Source: Flavobacterium glaciei (lineage in GTDB: Bacteria; Bacteroidota; Bacteroidia; Flavobacteriales; Flavobacteriaceae). From it: a stretch of DNA of 64,000 nt. Location: NCBI RefSeq assembly GCF_003350545.1, contig NZ_QQBA01000014.1, positions 26,127-90,126 of the forward strand, in the 5' to 3' direction. Below are positions 33,881 through 43,716 of the stretch, piece by piece. Made by a program: the position numbers and the translations under genes. The number at the start of each line of letters is the position of its first letter. Within the stretch, counting starts at the first letter, position 1. The notes below the pieces were generated by a model that worked only from the letters and a program-made list of their open reading frames with translations, ran no database searches and had not been told where the DNA came from.

Positions 33881-35731
33881 TTATTCTTTGATCATTTTAG
33901 TGGTGGCTACTTTTCCCTCTACAACTGTTTTTACAATATAAACTCCTTTTGAAAGTTGACTTGTTTGGATGGTTGTAGAATTACTTTTTGGACTTCTAAC
34001 TAAAACCTCCTGACCCAATACATTATAAACACTTACATTATCTATTTCACTATTAGCATCAATTGTAAAATAATTAGTAACCGGGTTTGGATACATCATC
34101 ACTTTTGAAATTTCAAAAGTAGGAACACTTAAGGTAGAAGCTGTTTTGCTAAAATAAACATTGTCAATATAAACAGTTCCAGCTGGTGCTCCTGAGAACA
34201 CTAATTGAGCAATATTTCCTCTAGTAGTCAAGCCAGTAAACTCTGATAAAGGAATATCAAAACTATTCCATCCTGATAATGTAGGAGTACGTGTAATTTC
34301 AAACTCCATATCATCACCTCCTTGATAGACTCCATTTGGACCAAAATCAACCAGTTTTATTTTGAAAGCTGTTAAATCTGGTGTCCATACATCAATATGA
34401 AAATACAACATTGGCGTAGCGTTAATTGTACCAGTAACATCTACTCCAAAATAATTCAAATTGGTATATTTCTTCGTGTCATTTCCTGCAATTTGCATAT
34501 CCGTTAGTGTACTACCTGCTGACCAATCTGTTCTCCAAGTCGTAATTGGCACATTAGTATACGCATTACTGAATAGAGAAATGACATCTGCGGACGTAGT
34601 TGTAGGAGTTGGTGCAGCTACCATTGGTTCTGTTGGAGTTGGAGCTGGCGCAGCAGTTTTACTAAAATAGACATTGTCAATATAAACAGTTCCAGCCGGT
34701 GCTCCTGAAAACACTAATTGAGCAATATTTCCTCTAGTAGTCAAATCAGTAAACTCTGACAAAGGAATGTCAAAACTATTCCACCCTGATAATGTAGGCG
34801 TACGTGTAATTTCAAATTCCTTATCATCACCTCCTTGATAGACTCCATTTGGACCAAAATCAACCAGTTTTATTTTGAAAGCTGTTAAATCTGGTGTCCA
34901 TATATCAATATGAATAAACGTCATTGCTGTCGCATCGATTGTACCAGTGACATCAACTCCAAAATAATTCAAATTTGTATATTTCTTCGTGTCATTTCCA
35001 GCAATTTGCATATCCGTTAATGTACTACCTGCGGACCAATCTGTTCTCCAAGTAGTAATTGGAACATTAGTATATGCATTACTGAACAGCGATATAACAT
35101 CTGAGGCTGGTTTTGTAGGAGTTGGTGCAGCTACCATTGGTTCTGTTGGAGTTGGCGCAGCAGTTTTTGCAGAAAAAGTAACGTTGTCAAAATAACTTGT
35201 AGTTTCAACTGTTCTGGCATTGAAATCCAAAAAGAATATCATTTGATCAATGTTGATGGTTTCATTTAATCCAATTTTCCCTGAAAAGTCAAAAGTCAAT
35301 TCTTCCCATTCGTTGATTTTAGTGTTTGGCACTTTAATTTCTGGCTGAGCACCACCATTCGCTATAGCAAATTTCAAAGCTACGTCACTAATTACTGTTT
35401 TGTAGACCATTATTTTGATGATACAATTAGAAGTACTCAAAGTAAAAGTTCCAATGCCATTTGCACCCGAAGCATGAGCCGTTTCAAATCCTGCATATGG
35501 CTGAGCACCAGATGCACTTGTTCCTGCAACAAACTTCCCCACAGTTGCTGAACTGTTTATACCACCTGGAAATGGATTAGCAACTTTCGAGTATCCAGCT
35601 CCTGAACCATTTTCAAAAGTTGCAAATGACCATGTAGAACCAAACTCACCGGTTTCAAATGTAATGGGTGCATTTTGTGAAAATCCTACTGAGAAAATTA
35701 ACAGCAAAATGAATAAAGTAATTTTTTTCAT
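33881..35731 (-). CDS. Secreted T9SS cargo protein with duplicated binding domains
   Basis: 616 residues. Signal peptide (MKKITLFILLLIFSVGFSQ), an N-terminal beta-sandwich-like domain (to about 190), two almost identical 171-aa domains joined by Pro/Thr linkers (PTPTEPMVAAPTPT), and a C-terminal T9SS type A sorting domain (from about 545, VMMYPNPVTNYFTID to TKMIKE). The repeats (each with TPDLTAFKIKLVDFGPNGVYQ) look like carbohydrate-binding beta-sandwiches, but no catalytic domain is present. It is exported through the T9SS and anchored on the surface or released. Partner or substrate unknown. Confidence 0.85.
   Translation of the reverse strand: MKKITLFILLLIFSVGFSQNAPITFETGEFGSTWSFATFENGSGAGYSKVANPFPGGINSSATVGKFVAGTSASGAQPYAGFETAHASGANGIGTFTLSTSNCIIKIMVYKTVISDVALKFAIANGGAQPEIKVPNTKINEWEELTFDFSGKIGLNETINIDQMIFFLDFNARTVETTSYFDNVTFSAKTAAPTPTEPMVAAPTPTKPASDVISLFSNAYTNVPITTWRTDWSAGSTLTDMQIAGNDTKKYTNLNYFGVDVTGTIDATAMTFIHIDIWTPDLTAFKIKLVDFGPNGVYQGGDDKEFEITRTPTLSGWNSFDIPLSEFTDLTTRGNIAQLVFSGAPAGTVYIDNVYFSKTAAPAPTPTEPMVAAPTPTTTSADVISLFSNAYTNVPITTWRTDWSAGSTLTDMQIAGNDTKKYTNLNYFGVDVTGTINATPMLYFHIDVWTPDLTAFKIKLVDFGPNGVYQGGDDMEFEITRTPTLSGWNSFDIPLSEFTGLTTRGNIAQLVFSGAPAGTVYIDNVYFSKTASTLSVPTFEISKVMMYPNPVTNYFTIDANSEIDNVSVYNVLGQEVLVRSPKSNSTTIQTSQLSKGVYIVKTVVEGKVATTKMIKE
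34141..35165 (-). repeat. 513-bp internal tandem duplication in the T9SS cargo gene
   Basis: Two copies, about 34141-34653 and 34654-35165, match with a 513-bp shift and few substitutions (for example the ACATTGTC at 34158 recurs at 34671). The period is 171 codons. The high DNA similarity points to a recent duplication. Confidence 0.85.
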
Positions 35732-35754
35732 AATCTAGAGTTATTAGTTATATT

Positions 35755-35762
35755 CAAATTTA
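35755..35762 (-). promoter_or_regulatory. Candidate -7 box for the T9SS cargo gene
   Basis: TAAATTTG on the minus strand, 23 bp before the ATG. Confidence 0.45.
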
Positions 35763-36060
35763 TGAATGTATTCTTTTACGATAATAAAATAAAAGTATCT
35801 AAAAACTATACAACTACACAAAGATATATTTTACTCAAAAACAACTTTAAACATAAGTATTACTAGCACTTAACTCTATTTTTCGACGACTAGAATATCA
35901 CTGCTAATCATATATTATTTATAATTGTTGTGGTAATGTAAAGGTAAATCCTAGCTCATAATTAATTATAAATGCACTAATCGTAATTTTTTTTGTAATA
36001 AAAAAAGGTAAACGTAAAAAAAATCTAAATATATTACACATTTACCATTCTATTTTAATA
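35763..36060. other. Intergenic region with nothing recognised
   Basis: About 300 strongly AT-rich bases. No open frame, repeat or hairpin of note before the sucB terminator. Confidence 0.4.
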
Positions 36061-36104
36061 AAAAAAATCCCATCTTTCGAAATAAGATAGGATTAATTTT
36101 TTTT
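36061..36104 (-). terminator. Terminator of the sucA-sucB operon
   Basis: AATCCTATCTT and AAGATGGGATT pair on the minus strand with one mismatch around TCGAAAT, followed by a long T-run. Confidence 0.8.
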
Positions 36105-36126
36105 GTCAAGTGACTAAGATAATATA

Positions 36127-37353
36127 TTACAACTCTAAAGCTTTTTTAGGATTGTTATCCATCAATAATTCCATTGGGTTTTCTAACGCTTCTTTTACTG
36201 CAACTAAGAATCCAACAGACTCACGACCATCAATTATTCTATGGTCATAAGACAATGCTACATACATCATTGGATGAATTTCAACTTTACCATTTACAGC
36301 AATTGGACGCTCAATAATGTTGTGCATTCCAAGAATTCCTGATTGTGGAGGATTGATAATTGGTGTACTTAACATACTTCCAAAAACACCACCATTAGTA
36401 ATAGTGAATGTACCACCAGTCATATCATCTACTGTGATTTGTCCGTCACGTGCTTTAAGAGCTAATCTTTTAATGTCAGCTTCAACTCCACGGAAAGTCA
36501 AGTTTTCAGCATTACGAACTACAGGAACCATTAATCCTTTTGGACCTGAAACTGCAATTGAAATATCGCAAAAGTCGAAAGCAATCTTATGATCACCATC
36601 CATCATTGAGTTTACATCTGGGAAAAGTTGCAATGCTCTGGTTACTGCTTTAGTAAAGAAAGACATGTATCCTAAACCTATTCCGCCATGTTTTGCTTTG
36701 AACGCATCTTTGTATTCATTACGAATCAAATTGATTGGCGTCATGTTTACTTCATTAAAAGTAGTCAACATGGCCGTTTCGTTTTTAGCGGCAACTAATC
36801 TTTCTGCCACTTTACGACGCAACATAGATAATTTAGTACGCTCTGTTCCACGAGATCCACCTGTAGGAGTTCCCATTGAAGGCACTGCATTTACGGCATC
36901 ATCTTTAGTTATTCTTCCGTCTTTTCCAGTTCCTGTTATAGAGGCTGGCGCTATATTTTTTTCGTCTAATATTTTTCTTGCTGCTGGAGATGGAGTTCCT
37001 GAAGCGTAAGTTGCTGCTGGAGCTGCTGCTACGGGAGCCGCTTTTGGTGCTTCTGCTTTAACTTCAGCTTTTGGTGCTTCAACTGCCGCCGCTGGTGCAT
37101 CACCTGCTGGTTTTGCTGCACTCGTATCAATTAAACAAACTACCGCTCCTACTGCTACTGCATCGCCTTCTTCTGCTTTTAAAGTAATGATTCCGCTTGC
37201 TTCTGCTGGCAATTCTAATGTTGCTTTATCAGAATCAACCTCAGCAATTGCTTGGTCTTTTTCTACATAATCTCCGTCTTTTACCAACCAAGTTGCAATT
37301 TCAACTTCCTTTATAGATTCCCCTGGTGACGGGACTTTCATTTCTAAAATCAT
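36127..37353 (-). CDS. sucB: Dihydrolipoyllysine-residue succinyltransferase (E2 of 2-oxoglutarate dehydrogenase)
   Basis: 408 residues. N-terminal lipoyl domain with [10 protein letters not shown] (Lys43 lipoylated), an Ala/Pro/Lys-rich linker (about 78-115), a peripheral subunit-binding domain ([13 protein letters not shown]) and the catalytic acyltransferase domain with [11 protein letters not shown] near residue 378 (catalytic His). It transfers the succinyl group to CoA in the citric acid cycle. It is last in the operon sucA-DUF2846-sucB, 74 bp after the middle gene. Confidence 0.97.
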   Translation of the reverse strand: MILEMKVPSPGESIKEVEIATWLVKDGDYVEKDQAIAEVDSDKATLELPAEASGIITLKAEEGDAVAVGAVVCLIDTSAAKPAGDAPAAAVEAPKAEVKAEAPKAAPVAAAPAATYASGTPSPAARKILDEKNIAPASITGTGKDGRITKDDAVNAVPSMGTPTGGSRGTERTKLSMLRRKVAERLVAAKNETAMLTTFNEVNMTPINLIRNEYKDAFKAKHGGIGLGYMSFFTKAVTRALQLFPDVNSMMDGDHKIAFDFCDISIAVSGPKGLMVPVVRNAENLTFRGVEADIKRLALKARDGQITVDDMTGGTFTITNGGVFGSMLSTPIINPPQSGILGMHNIIERPIAVNGKVEIHPMMYVALSYDHRIIDGRESVGFLVAVKEALENPMELLMDNNPKKALEL

Positions 37354-37427
37354 GTTCTATTATTTTAAATTATGAATTTTAATTCTTGTTACAATTACTT
37401 ATGTTTTTTTATTTACTAGCAATTGAA

Positions 37428-38021
37428 TTATTTGCCTGTTTCTAAATTTGAAACATAATTACTATTTACTGTCATCGTAGGATAAACTTCTCCTTCTGCT
37501 TTTCGTTTGGTATATTTCTCAATAGAACGTTTCACTAAATCTTCTTGATCTTTTTTGGCTTCAGCCAAATCATCTTCACTTATAGTATATTCTTTAGCTC
37601 CTGAAATAGCTTTTAATATTCCTTCTTTTTTTCTTTCGTACTTTTTGATATTCTTATAATTATTAAAATCATTATCAAAAGGCATTAATTTTACAGCTGC
37701 TTTAAAAGCACCCATTTGAGGTTCCGAATCAATTATATAAACTTTACCCGCTTCTAATTCTGCTTCTAAAAAGTCAGTATTTTCAGATTTAGACCAAAAT
37801 AAATGTTTTCCAGGTTCACATTCGTAAACCAAGTATTTTCCATAATTAAATTTACCTAAATATTTTTCCCCATCAAAATATTTAAAATTGATCAAAAAAC
37901 CTGTCGCTGTCGCTCTTGTAAAATACACTAATGATTTTCCTTCGCTAGGTTTTTTTAATTCTTGAGAATAAGAAAAACTGAAAATTAAACTAAAAAATAA
38001 TAAGGTTAAAAGTTTCTTCAT
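37428..38021 (-). CDS. DUF2846-like exported protein inside the 2-oxoglutarate dehydrogenase operon
   Basis: 197 residues. Signal peptide MKKLLTLLFFSLIFSFSYSQ (cleavage likely after SYS or at Gln20), so periplasmic or outer-membrane associated. The mature part resembles DUF2846: SLVYFTRATATGF, FNYGKYLVYECEPGKHLFW and VYIIDSEPQMG, followed by a charged helical tail. It lies 17 bp after sucA and 74 bp before sucB on the same strand, an odd place for an exported protein. Its function is unknown and a link to the enzyme complex is not shown. Confidence 0.8.
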   Translation of the reverse strand: MKKLLTLLFFSLIFSFSYSQELKKPSEGKSLVYFTRATATGFLINFKYFDGEKYLGKFNYGKYLVYECEPGKHLFWSKSENTDFLEAELEAGKVYIIDSEPQMGAFKAAVKLMPFDNDFNNYKNIKKYERKKEGILKAISGAKEYTISEDDLAEAKKDQEDLVKRSIEKYTKRKAEGEVYPTMTVNSNYVSNLETGK

Positions 38022-38038
38022 AAGTACAAAATTTGAGT

Positions 38039-40810
38039 TTATCTAAATAAATTTTTATCGAAAACCATTTTTATAGCATCGGCATGACGGCGTTTTGCTC
38101 TTGTATAACTTCCTGCCGCTGGAGCTGCATATGCTTTTAGTGAAGCTAATCTCCATTTTACTAAATCAAAATTCATCAACATGTAACTGTAAGCTCCCAT
38201 GTTTTTTGGCTCTTCTTGTGCCCAAACATAATCATCAACATTTGGATATGTAGCGATAATTGCTTTTAATTGTTCTACAGGCAATGGAAATAATTGTTCG
38301 ATTCTAACAACTGCTACATCTTTACGACCGTTATTTTCTCTTTCGGCAGTAATGTCATAATAGAATTTACCTGTACAGAAAACCAGTGTTTTCACATCAG
38401 CTTTAGTTACTGTTGCATCATCGAATGTTTCTTGAAAACTACCTGTTGCTAATTCCTCTACTGTAGATACACATCTTGGATCACGCAACAAACTCTTTGG
38501 TGTAAACACCACAAGTGGTTTACGGAAAGTGGTTTTCATTTGTCTTCGCAACAAGTGAAAAAAGTTGGCTGGTGTTGTACAATCAGCAACATACATATTA
38601 TGTCTGGCGCAAAGTTGTAAATAACGTTCCATTCTTGCTGAGGAATGCTCTGCTCCTTGACCTTCATAACCGTGTGGCAATAATAAAACAATTCCGTTTT
38701 GATTGTTCCATTTGTCTTCCCCACAAGAGATATATTGGTCAATCATAATCTGGGCTCCATTACTGAAATCCCCAAATTGCGCTTCCCAAATGGTCAGTGT
38801 ATTTGGATTTGCTAAAGCGTACCCATAATCAAATCCTAGCACACCATATTCAGATAAAAGAGAGTTATAAATATTAAACTTCCCTTTTTTATTTTCGACT
38901 GCATTTAATAAAACAACTTCTTCTTCAGAATCTTCTACCTTCACAACAGCATGACGGTGAGAGAAAGTCCCACGCTCTACATCCTGACCAGAAATTCGAA
39001 CATCAAAACCTTCGGTCAAAAGTGCACCGTAAGCTAAGGTCTCTGCAGTTCCCCAATCGATGGTATTGTTGTCGTATCCAGTTTTTCTATCGGTAACAAT
39101 TTTACTGATTTTGTTGATAAACTTCTTATCAGATGGCAATGTAGAAACCGTTTTTATAACGGAATCTAATGCTACTTTAGGAAATGAAGTGTCTACTTTT
39201 TTAAGCATTTCAGCATCAGAAACTTGCTCAAAACCTTTCCACTCATTTTTCATAAATGGAGTAATAATAGTCAAATCTTTTTTACGGGATTCTTCTAAAT
39301 TTACCTCCAAGTTTGATTTGTATTCATGTTCCAATCCTTTTACAAAAGTGCTGTCAACAACACCTTCTGCAAGCAACTTATCCATATATATGTCACGTGG
39401 ATTTTTGTGCTTTGCTATGATTTTGTACAATACAGGCTGAGTAAAACGAGGCTCATCACCTTCATTATGCCCGTATTTTCGGTATCCTAATAAATCGATA
39501 AAAACGTCACGACCAAATTGCATTCTGAAATCCAATGCAAATGACATGGCATGTACTACGGCTTCAGCATCATCCGCATTTACGTGTAGCACTGGCGAAA
39601 GCGTTACTTTGGCAACATCCGTACAATAGGTAGACGAACGCGCGTCAAGGTAATTAGTAGTAAAACCTACTTGATTATTGATTACAATATGGATTGTCCC
39701 TCCAGTTTTATAACCGTCTAGTTGTGCCATTTGTACTATCTCATACAAAATCCCCTGACCTGCAATTGCAGCATCTCCGTGAACGGCAATTGGTAATACT
39801 TTTGAGAAATCGTTAGGGAAATATTTGTCTTGTTTTGCTCTTGTAATTCCTTCAATAACCGCACCTACAGTTTCTAGGTGAGAAGGATTTGGAGCCAAAT
39901 TGATATTTATATTTTTTCCAGAGCTTGTAACTTTGTCAGCGGTAAGTCCTAAATGGTACTTAACATCCCCATCAAAATATTCCTGGTCGTAATCTTTACC
40001 ATCAAACTCTCCAAAAATGTCTTGAGTTGATTTGCCAAAAATATTTGCCAAAACATTTAAACGGCCACGGTGTGCCATTCCCATTACAAATTGCTCTACT
40101 CCTTTTTCGGCTGCTTTTTCTATTAAAGCATCCAAAGCTGGTATGATTGATTCTCCACCTTCAAGAGAAAAACGTTTTTGACCTACATATTTTGTATGCA
40201 AAAAGTTTTCAAAAGAAACGGCTTGATTCAATTTATTTAGAATTGATTTCTTTTCATCCAATGAAAATTTAGGTTGATTATCATTGACCCCTAATTTTTT
40301 CTGAATCCATTCCACCACTTCTGGATTACGAATATACATGTACTCCACTCCAATGTGCTGACAATATATGGTATCAAGGTGAGTTATAATTTCCTGAAGC
40401 GTACAAGGCTGTATGTTGATAACCTTTGCAGCATCAAAAACAGTGTTTAAATCTGCTGATGAAAGTCCGAAATTAGAAATATCAAGTGTAGGCGATGAAG
40501 TTCTTCTTTCACGAACTGGATTTGTCTTGGTAAACAAGTGACCTCGTGAACGGTATCCATCTATCAATTTCAATACATTAAATTCCTTTTGAAGCTTATC
40601 CGATACTAAATTAATATCTGAATTAGTTGCCGCAAAATGAGCGATTTGTTCCACTTTGTTCTCCTCATTGTAAGTCGCCATCCCAAAATCGAAACCTTGA
40701 AAAAAACTTCTCCAACTTGGCTCAACGCTGTCTGGATTTTCTAAATATTGATCGTATAATTGTGCGAAAAATTCGGTATGTGCTGCGTTTAAAAATGAAA
40801 ACCTATCCAT
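38039..40810 (-). CDS. sucA: 2-oxoglutarate dehydrogenase E1 component
   Basis: 923 residues from ATG 40810 (MDRFSFLNAAH); the longer frame starts with TTG within the -7 box region. A thiamine-diphosphate-dependent decarboxylase. GMAHRGRLNVLANI near residue 248 and HGDAAIAGQG near 350 are family segments; the latter belongs to the ThDP-binding core. EAQFGDFSNGAQ and LLPHGYEGQGAEHSS lie in the C-terminal domain. Together with SucB and a lipoamide dehydrogenase it converts 2-oxoglutarate to succinyl-CoA. First gene of the operon. Confidence 0.97.
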   Translation of the reverse strand: MDRFSFLNAAHTEFFAQLYDQYLENPDSVEPSWRSFFQGFDFGMATYNEENKVEQIAHFAATNSDINLVSDKLQKEFNVLKLIDGYRSRGHLFTKTNPVRERRTSSPTLDISNFGLSSADLNTVFDAAKVINIQPCTLQEIITHLDTIYCQHIGVEYMYIRNPEVVEWIQKKLGVNDNQPKFSLDEKKSILNKLNQAVSFENFLHTKYVGQKRFSLEGGESIIPALDALIEKAAEKGVEQFVMGMAHRGRLNVLANIFGKSTQDIFGEFDGKDYDQEYFDGDVKYHLGLTADKVTSSGKNININLAPNPSHLETVGAVIEGITRAKQDKYFPNDFSKVLPIAVHGDAAIAGQGILYEIVQMAQLDGYKTGGTIHIVINNQVGFTTNYLDARSSTYCTDVAKVTLSPVLHVNADDAEAVVHAMSFALDFRMQFGRDVFIDLLGYRKYGHNEGDEPRFTQPVLYKIIAKHKNPRDIYMDKLLAEGVVDSTFVKGLEHEYKSNLEVNLEESRKKDLTIITPFMKNEWKGFEQVSDAEMLKKVDTSFPKVALDSVIKTVSTLPSDKKFINKISKIVTDRKTGYDNNTIDWGTAETLAYGALLTEGFDVRISGQDVERGTFSHRHAVVKVEDSEEEVVLLNAVENKKGKFNIYNSLLSEYGVLGFDYGYALANPNTLTIWEAQFGDFSNGAQIMIDQYISCGEDKWNNQNGIVLLLPHGYEGQGAEHSSARMERYLQLCARHNMYVADCTTPANFFHLLRRQMKTTFRKPLVVFTPKSLLRDPRCVSTVEELATGSFQETFDDATVTKADVKTLVFCTGKFYYDITAERENNGRKDVAVVRIEQLFPLPVEQLKAIIATYPNVDDYVWAQEEPKNMGAYSYMLMNFDLVKWRLASLKAYAAPAAGSYTRAKRRHADAIKMVFDKNLFR

Positions 40811-40849
40811 AATATGTAGTGAATATACTTTTTTGTTAAAATAGTTTGG

Positions 40850-40857
40850 CAAAAGTA
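40850..40857 (-). promoter_or_regulatory. Candidate -7 box for sucA operon
   Basis: TACTTTTG on the minus strand, 39 bp before the sucA ATG. Confidence 0.5.
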
Positions 40858-40935
40858 CAATAATAGAATAAATTTATTATTTATTTTAAGATACTTTTAC
40901 GTTATATATTGTTAAAAAACTAAAAACTTATAACC

Positions 40936-41472
40936 ATGAAATGCTTTTTCAATCGTTTTAAAACCCTTTTTGTCTTGTTTGTCTTGTTTTTTTCTAATGA
41001 AATGCAAGCACAACAAAACAACACTACTGCTCCAGCAGAACCACAATTTTGGGACAAAGTACAATTTGGAGGCGGAATAGGTCTTGGTTTTGGATCGGGG
41101 TTTACAGATATTTCTTTGGCACCCAGCGCCATTTACAATGTAAATGAATATGGCTCTCTAGGACTTGGTTTGCAATATAAATACTTGAAACAGCAAAACA
41201 GTTTTGCATCACACCTATACGGAGGAAGCGTTATTGGGTTATTAAATCCTTTACCAGAAATTCAGCTTTCTGCAGAATTAGAGCAACTTAGAGTAAATGT
41301 AAACGCAGATGGATCTAATGGTAATTCTCAAAGTTTTTGGAATACTGGTTTGTTTTTAGGCGCTGGTTACCGCTCAGGATTTGCCACTATGGGTGTGCGC
41401 TACAATGTCCTTCAAGATGAAAACAATATTTACGGAAGCCGTTTTATGCCTTTTGTGAGATTTTATTTTTAA
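40936..41472 (+). CDS. Small outer membrane beta-barrel protein 1
   Basis: 178 residues with a signal peptide ending MQAQ. The mature part has regular Gly/aromatic strands (FGGGIGLGFGSGF, GLGLQYKYLK, GLFLGAGYRSGF, MGVRYNVL) and ends in FVRFYF, the C-terminal aromatic strand of outer membrane barrels. Proteins of this type beside sucA have been labelled 'alpha-ketoglutarate decarboxylase' in databases, I think by transfer from the neighbour; nothing in this sequence is enzyme-like. 18 bp before a paralogue in the same orientation. Confidence 0.8.
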   Translation: MKCFFNRFKTLFVLFVLFFSNEMQAQQNNTTAPAEPQFWDKVQFGGGIGLGFGSGFTDISLAPSAIYNVNEYGSLGLGLQYKYLKQQNSFASHLYGGSVIGLLNPLPEIQLSAELEQLRVNVNADGSNGNSQSFWNTGLFLGAGYRSGFATMGVRYNVLQDENNIYGSRFMPFVRFYF

Positions 41473-41490
41473 CAAAAAACTTAAATAATT

Positions 41491-42051
41491 ATGAAAAAAC
41501 AACAAATCATTTGCAAGATTATCATTTACTTATGCCTATTTATTGGCTGTCCAAAAATATTTTCGCAAACCTCAAAAGATAGTATCACTCAAAAAGTAGC
41601 TGATACAACTGTTTTTAAAAAACCAGAAAAATTAAAATTCGGTTGTGGATTCGGAATAAACTTTGTTGGGGGTACAAATATTAATGTTTCTCCTAACTTA
41701 ACATACATTATAAGCGATAAAATAGAAGTGGGAGGAGGATTACAAGGAAGTTACGCAGCAATAAAAAATTTACAAAACACAACTACTTTTGGGGCAAACG
41801 TATTAGGGCGATACAATCCAGTAAAAAAATTAACGACTTTATTAGAATTTTCTGAATTAAGAGTTATCACTAAAATAGATACTCCAACAGAGAAAAGCAC
41901 CGATAGTTATTGGGACTCTGCCTTATTTGCAGGAGCTGGATATAATATTACAAGTAAAATATCAGTTGGTGCTAAATATAATTTTCTATATAAAGAAGGA
42001 AGAAGCGTTTATACTAGCCCTGTGATTCCTTTTGTAAATATTTCTTTTTAA
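41491..42051 (+). CDS. Small outer membrane beta-barrel protein 2 (paralogue)
   Basis: 186 residues, signal peptide to about residue 26 (KIFSQ). Same strand plan as the preceding protein: FGCGFGINFVGG, VGGGLQGSYAA, LFAGAGYNITSK, VGAKYNFLY and a terminal strand FVNISF. The two are clearly paralogous, probably by tandem duplication, and form a unit. It ends by overlapping the stop codon of the convergent unknown gene at 42048. Function unknown. Confidence 0.78.
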   Translation: MKKQQIICKIIIYLCLFIGCPKIFSQTSKDSITQKVADTTVFKKPEKLKFGCGFGINFVGGTNINVSPNLTYIISDKIEVGGGLQGSYAAIKNLQNTTTFGANVLGRYNPVKKLTTLLEFSELRVITKIDTPTEKSTDSYWDSALFAGAGYNITSKISVGAKYNFLYKEGRSVYTSPVIPFVNISF

Positions 42052-42404
42052 TTTGAATATTTATTCCTGAACCACACTTTTTGCCATTCTCTTTTTAGAA
42101 TTAAAAAAGAGACTTGTTCCGCTAGAACAACTAAATCTGAGCCATCGAGTTTTTTAATTTCATCTTCAGATACATCAATGATATAAAGTAAATTGAGATA
42201 CTCCGCAAATTTATACTGAATGAGTCGGTAGATTTTTTCATGTAATTGTAACTTCAACTCCGTGGGAGAAGTACTCAACGGGAAATCTACAGCTTCATTA
42301 GCTAAATTAAAATCCTTGTTTAGTTGTTCTACTAATTTTAAGTACAAGTTGTCGCCCTCTGCTTCAGCAAGAAGTAAATCAGTATTTATAGGTGCTACAA
42401 ACAT
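42048..42404 (-). CDS. Conserved hypothetical protein, mostly helical
   Basis: 118 residues, no signal peptide or membrane span. I do not recognise a named domain. It is helical and acidic-hydrophobic (YLKLVEQLNKDFNLANE, KLQLHEKIYRLIQYKFAEYLNLLYIIDVS) and ends with a basic stretch LKREWQKVWFRNKYSN. Its position near a polyprenyl diphosphate synthase gene (140 bp upstream, same strand) may only be proximity. It overlaps the convergent barrel gene by 4 bp. Confidence 0.6.
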   Translation of the reverse strand: MFVAPINTDLLLAEAEGDNLYLKLVEQLNKDFNLANEAVDFPLSTSPTELKLQLHEKIYRLIQYKFAEYLNLLYIIDVSEDEIKKLDGSDLVVLAEQVSFLILKREWQKVWFRNKYSN

Positions 42405-42544
42405 ATTTTAAAAATTTCGATGGCAATATCTAGTTCAATTTTCAATATTGCTATTGGGTATAATTTACTTCTTTTTAAATACTAAATATCAATTTTCAAT
42501 ATCAAGAATGCTCTTGAATTTTTGAGACTGTGATTGAGATTGAA

Positions 42545-43519
42545 TTACACTTTCCTTCCCATCAGGTTTTCACCAAAGGTTCTCAACATTTGCTTTTTCT
42601 CTACACTAATATTCATCTTATCTAGAGTTTGGAATGCCTTAAACGTATAATCTTGAATGGCATCTTGAGTAGCTTTAGACGCACCAGAACTATTAAAAAG
42701 TGCCTTTACTCGCTCTATCTTATCAGTGCTGTCTTCTGGTTGATTAGAAAACAACCTTTTCAGTTCTTCCGCTTCTTTTTCATTTGAGAACGCAACAGCT
42801 TTAAGGTATAAATAGGTTTTTTTGTTTTCAATGATATCGCCGCCAACTTGTTTTCCAAAAGTTTCTGGGTTTCCAAAAGCGTCTAAAAAGTCATCTTGTA
42901 ACTGAAAAGCCAATCCTAAATTAAGACCAAAATCATAGATTAAATTTGCATTTTCTACTGAGGTTTCTGCAATGATAGCTCCCATTTTCATAGCTGCCGC
43001 TACAAGAACCGCTGTTTTGTACTGAATCATTTTAAGATATTCCTCGATAGTCACATCGGTACGATCTTCAAAATCAACATCCCATTGTTGTCCTTCGCAA
43101 ACCTCGAGTGCTGTTTTACTAAAAAGCTTAGCTAAATCCCTAAAAATTAAGGGTTCGTATTGCTCAAAATATTGGTAAGCTAAAATCAACATAGCATCAC
43201 CAGATAAAATTCCGGTGTTGATATTCCATTTTTCATGAACCGTTTCATGCCCTCTTCGTAAAGGCGCATCGTCCATAATATCATCGTGTACTAATGAAAA
43301 ATTATGAAAAACCTCAACAGCTAGTGCTGCCGGAAGCGCTTTTTTGTAATCCGCATCAAACACTTCAGCACTCATCAAGGTAAGCACAGGACGCATTCTT
43401 TTACCTCCAAGATCTAAAATATAATGTATTGGCTCGTATAAGTTTCTAGGTTCTTTAGTTTCATATTGAGATTGCAAATAATCCGAAAGAAACTCTTGAT
43501 ACTGGTAAATGGAATGCAT
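42545..43519 (-). CDS. Polyprenyl diphosphate synthase
   Basis: 324 residues. First Asp-rich motif LVHDDIMDDAPLRRG (DDIMD at 79-83), second QLQDDFLDAFG near residue 208; GGKRMRPVL (38-46) binds isopentenyl diphosphate. These are the marks of trans-prenyl transferases that join isoprenoid units into geranylgeranyl or longer diphosphates for quinones, carotenoids or undecaprenyl-type lipids. Phe74, five residues before the first Asp, often shortens the chain in related enzymes; the true product length cannot be read. Probably monocistronic or with the 118-aa gene downstream. Confidence 0.88.
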   Translation of the reverse strand: MHSIYQYQEFLSDYLQSQYETKEPRNLYEPIHYILDLGGKRMRPVLTLMSAEVFDADYKKALPAALAVEVFHNFSLVHDDIMDDAPLRRGHETVHEKWNINTGILSGDAMLILAYQYFEQYEPLIFRDLAKLFSKTALEVCEGQQWDVDFEDRTDVTIEEYLKMIQYKTAVLVAAAMKMGAIIAETSVENANLIYDFGLNLGLAFQLQDDFLDAFGNPETFGKQVGGDIIENKKTYLYLKAVAFSNEKEAEELKRLFSNQPEDSTDKIERVKALFNSSGASKATQDAIQDYTFKAFQTLDKMNISVEKKQMLRTFGENLMGRKV

Positions 43520-43606
43520 AAAATAATTTTTTGGCTAATTTACAGTATTCAATTTGTATTACAAACTCCCTTTTGTGAACAAATGTTAAATAAATCAAAA
43601 TACATT

Positions 43607-43634
43607 GGAAACTATTTTAGTATTCGAAGTTTCC
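43607..43634 (+). promoter_or_regulatory. TetR operator candidate 1, upstream of the YceI gene
   Basis: GGAAACT and AGTTTCC form the ends of a 28-bp palindrome. It ends 4 bp before the -7 box TACATTTG (43639-43646), so a bound repressor would cover the -33 region. A sister copy with the same length and spacing lies at 44274-44301. Confidence 0.8.
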
Positions 43635-43638
43635 TTGT

Positions 43639-43646
43639 TACATTTG
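43639..43646 (+). promoter_or_regulatory. -7 box for the YceI gene
   Basis: TACATTTG matches TAnnTTTG, about 70 bp before the chosen start at 43717. Confidence 0.55.
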
Positions 43647-43716
43647 CCAACTAAAATTTAACATTTTTAAATTTATAGCAGCTTTGAATAAATTACAAAC
43701 ACAACGCCAACGAATT

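Noticed and set aside
40936..41472. Alpha-ketoglutarate decarboxylase, as such genes beside sucA are sometimes labelled
   Set aside because: The protein is a small beta-barrel with signal peptide and no enzyme motif; the label probably comes from its neighbour.
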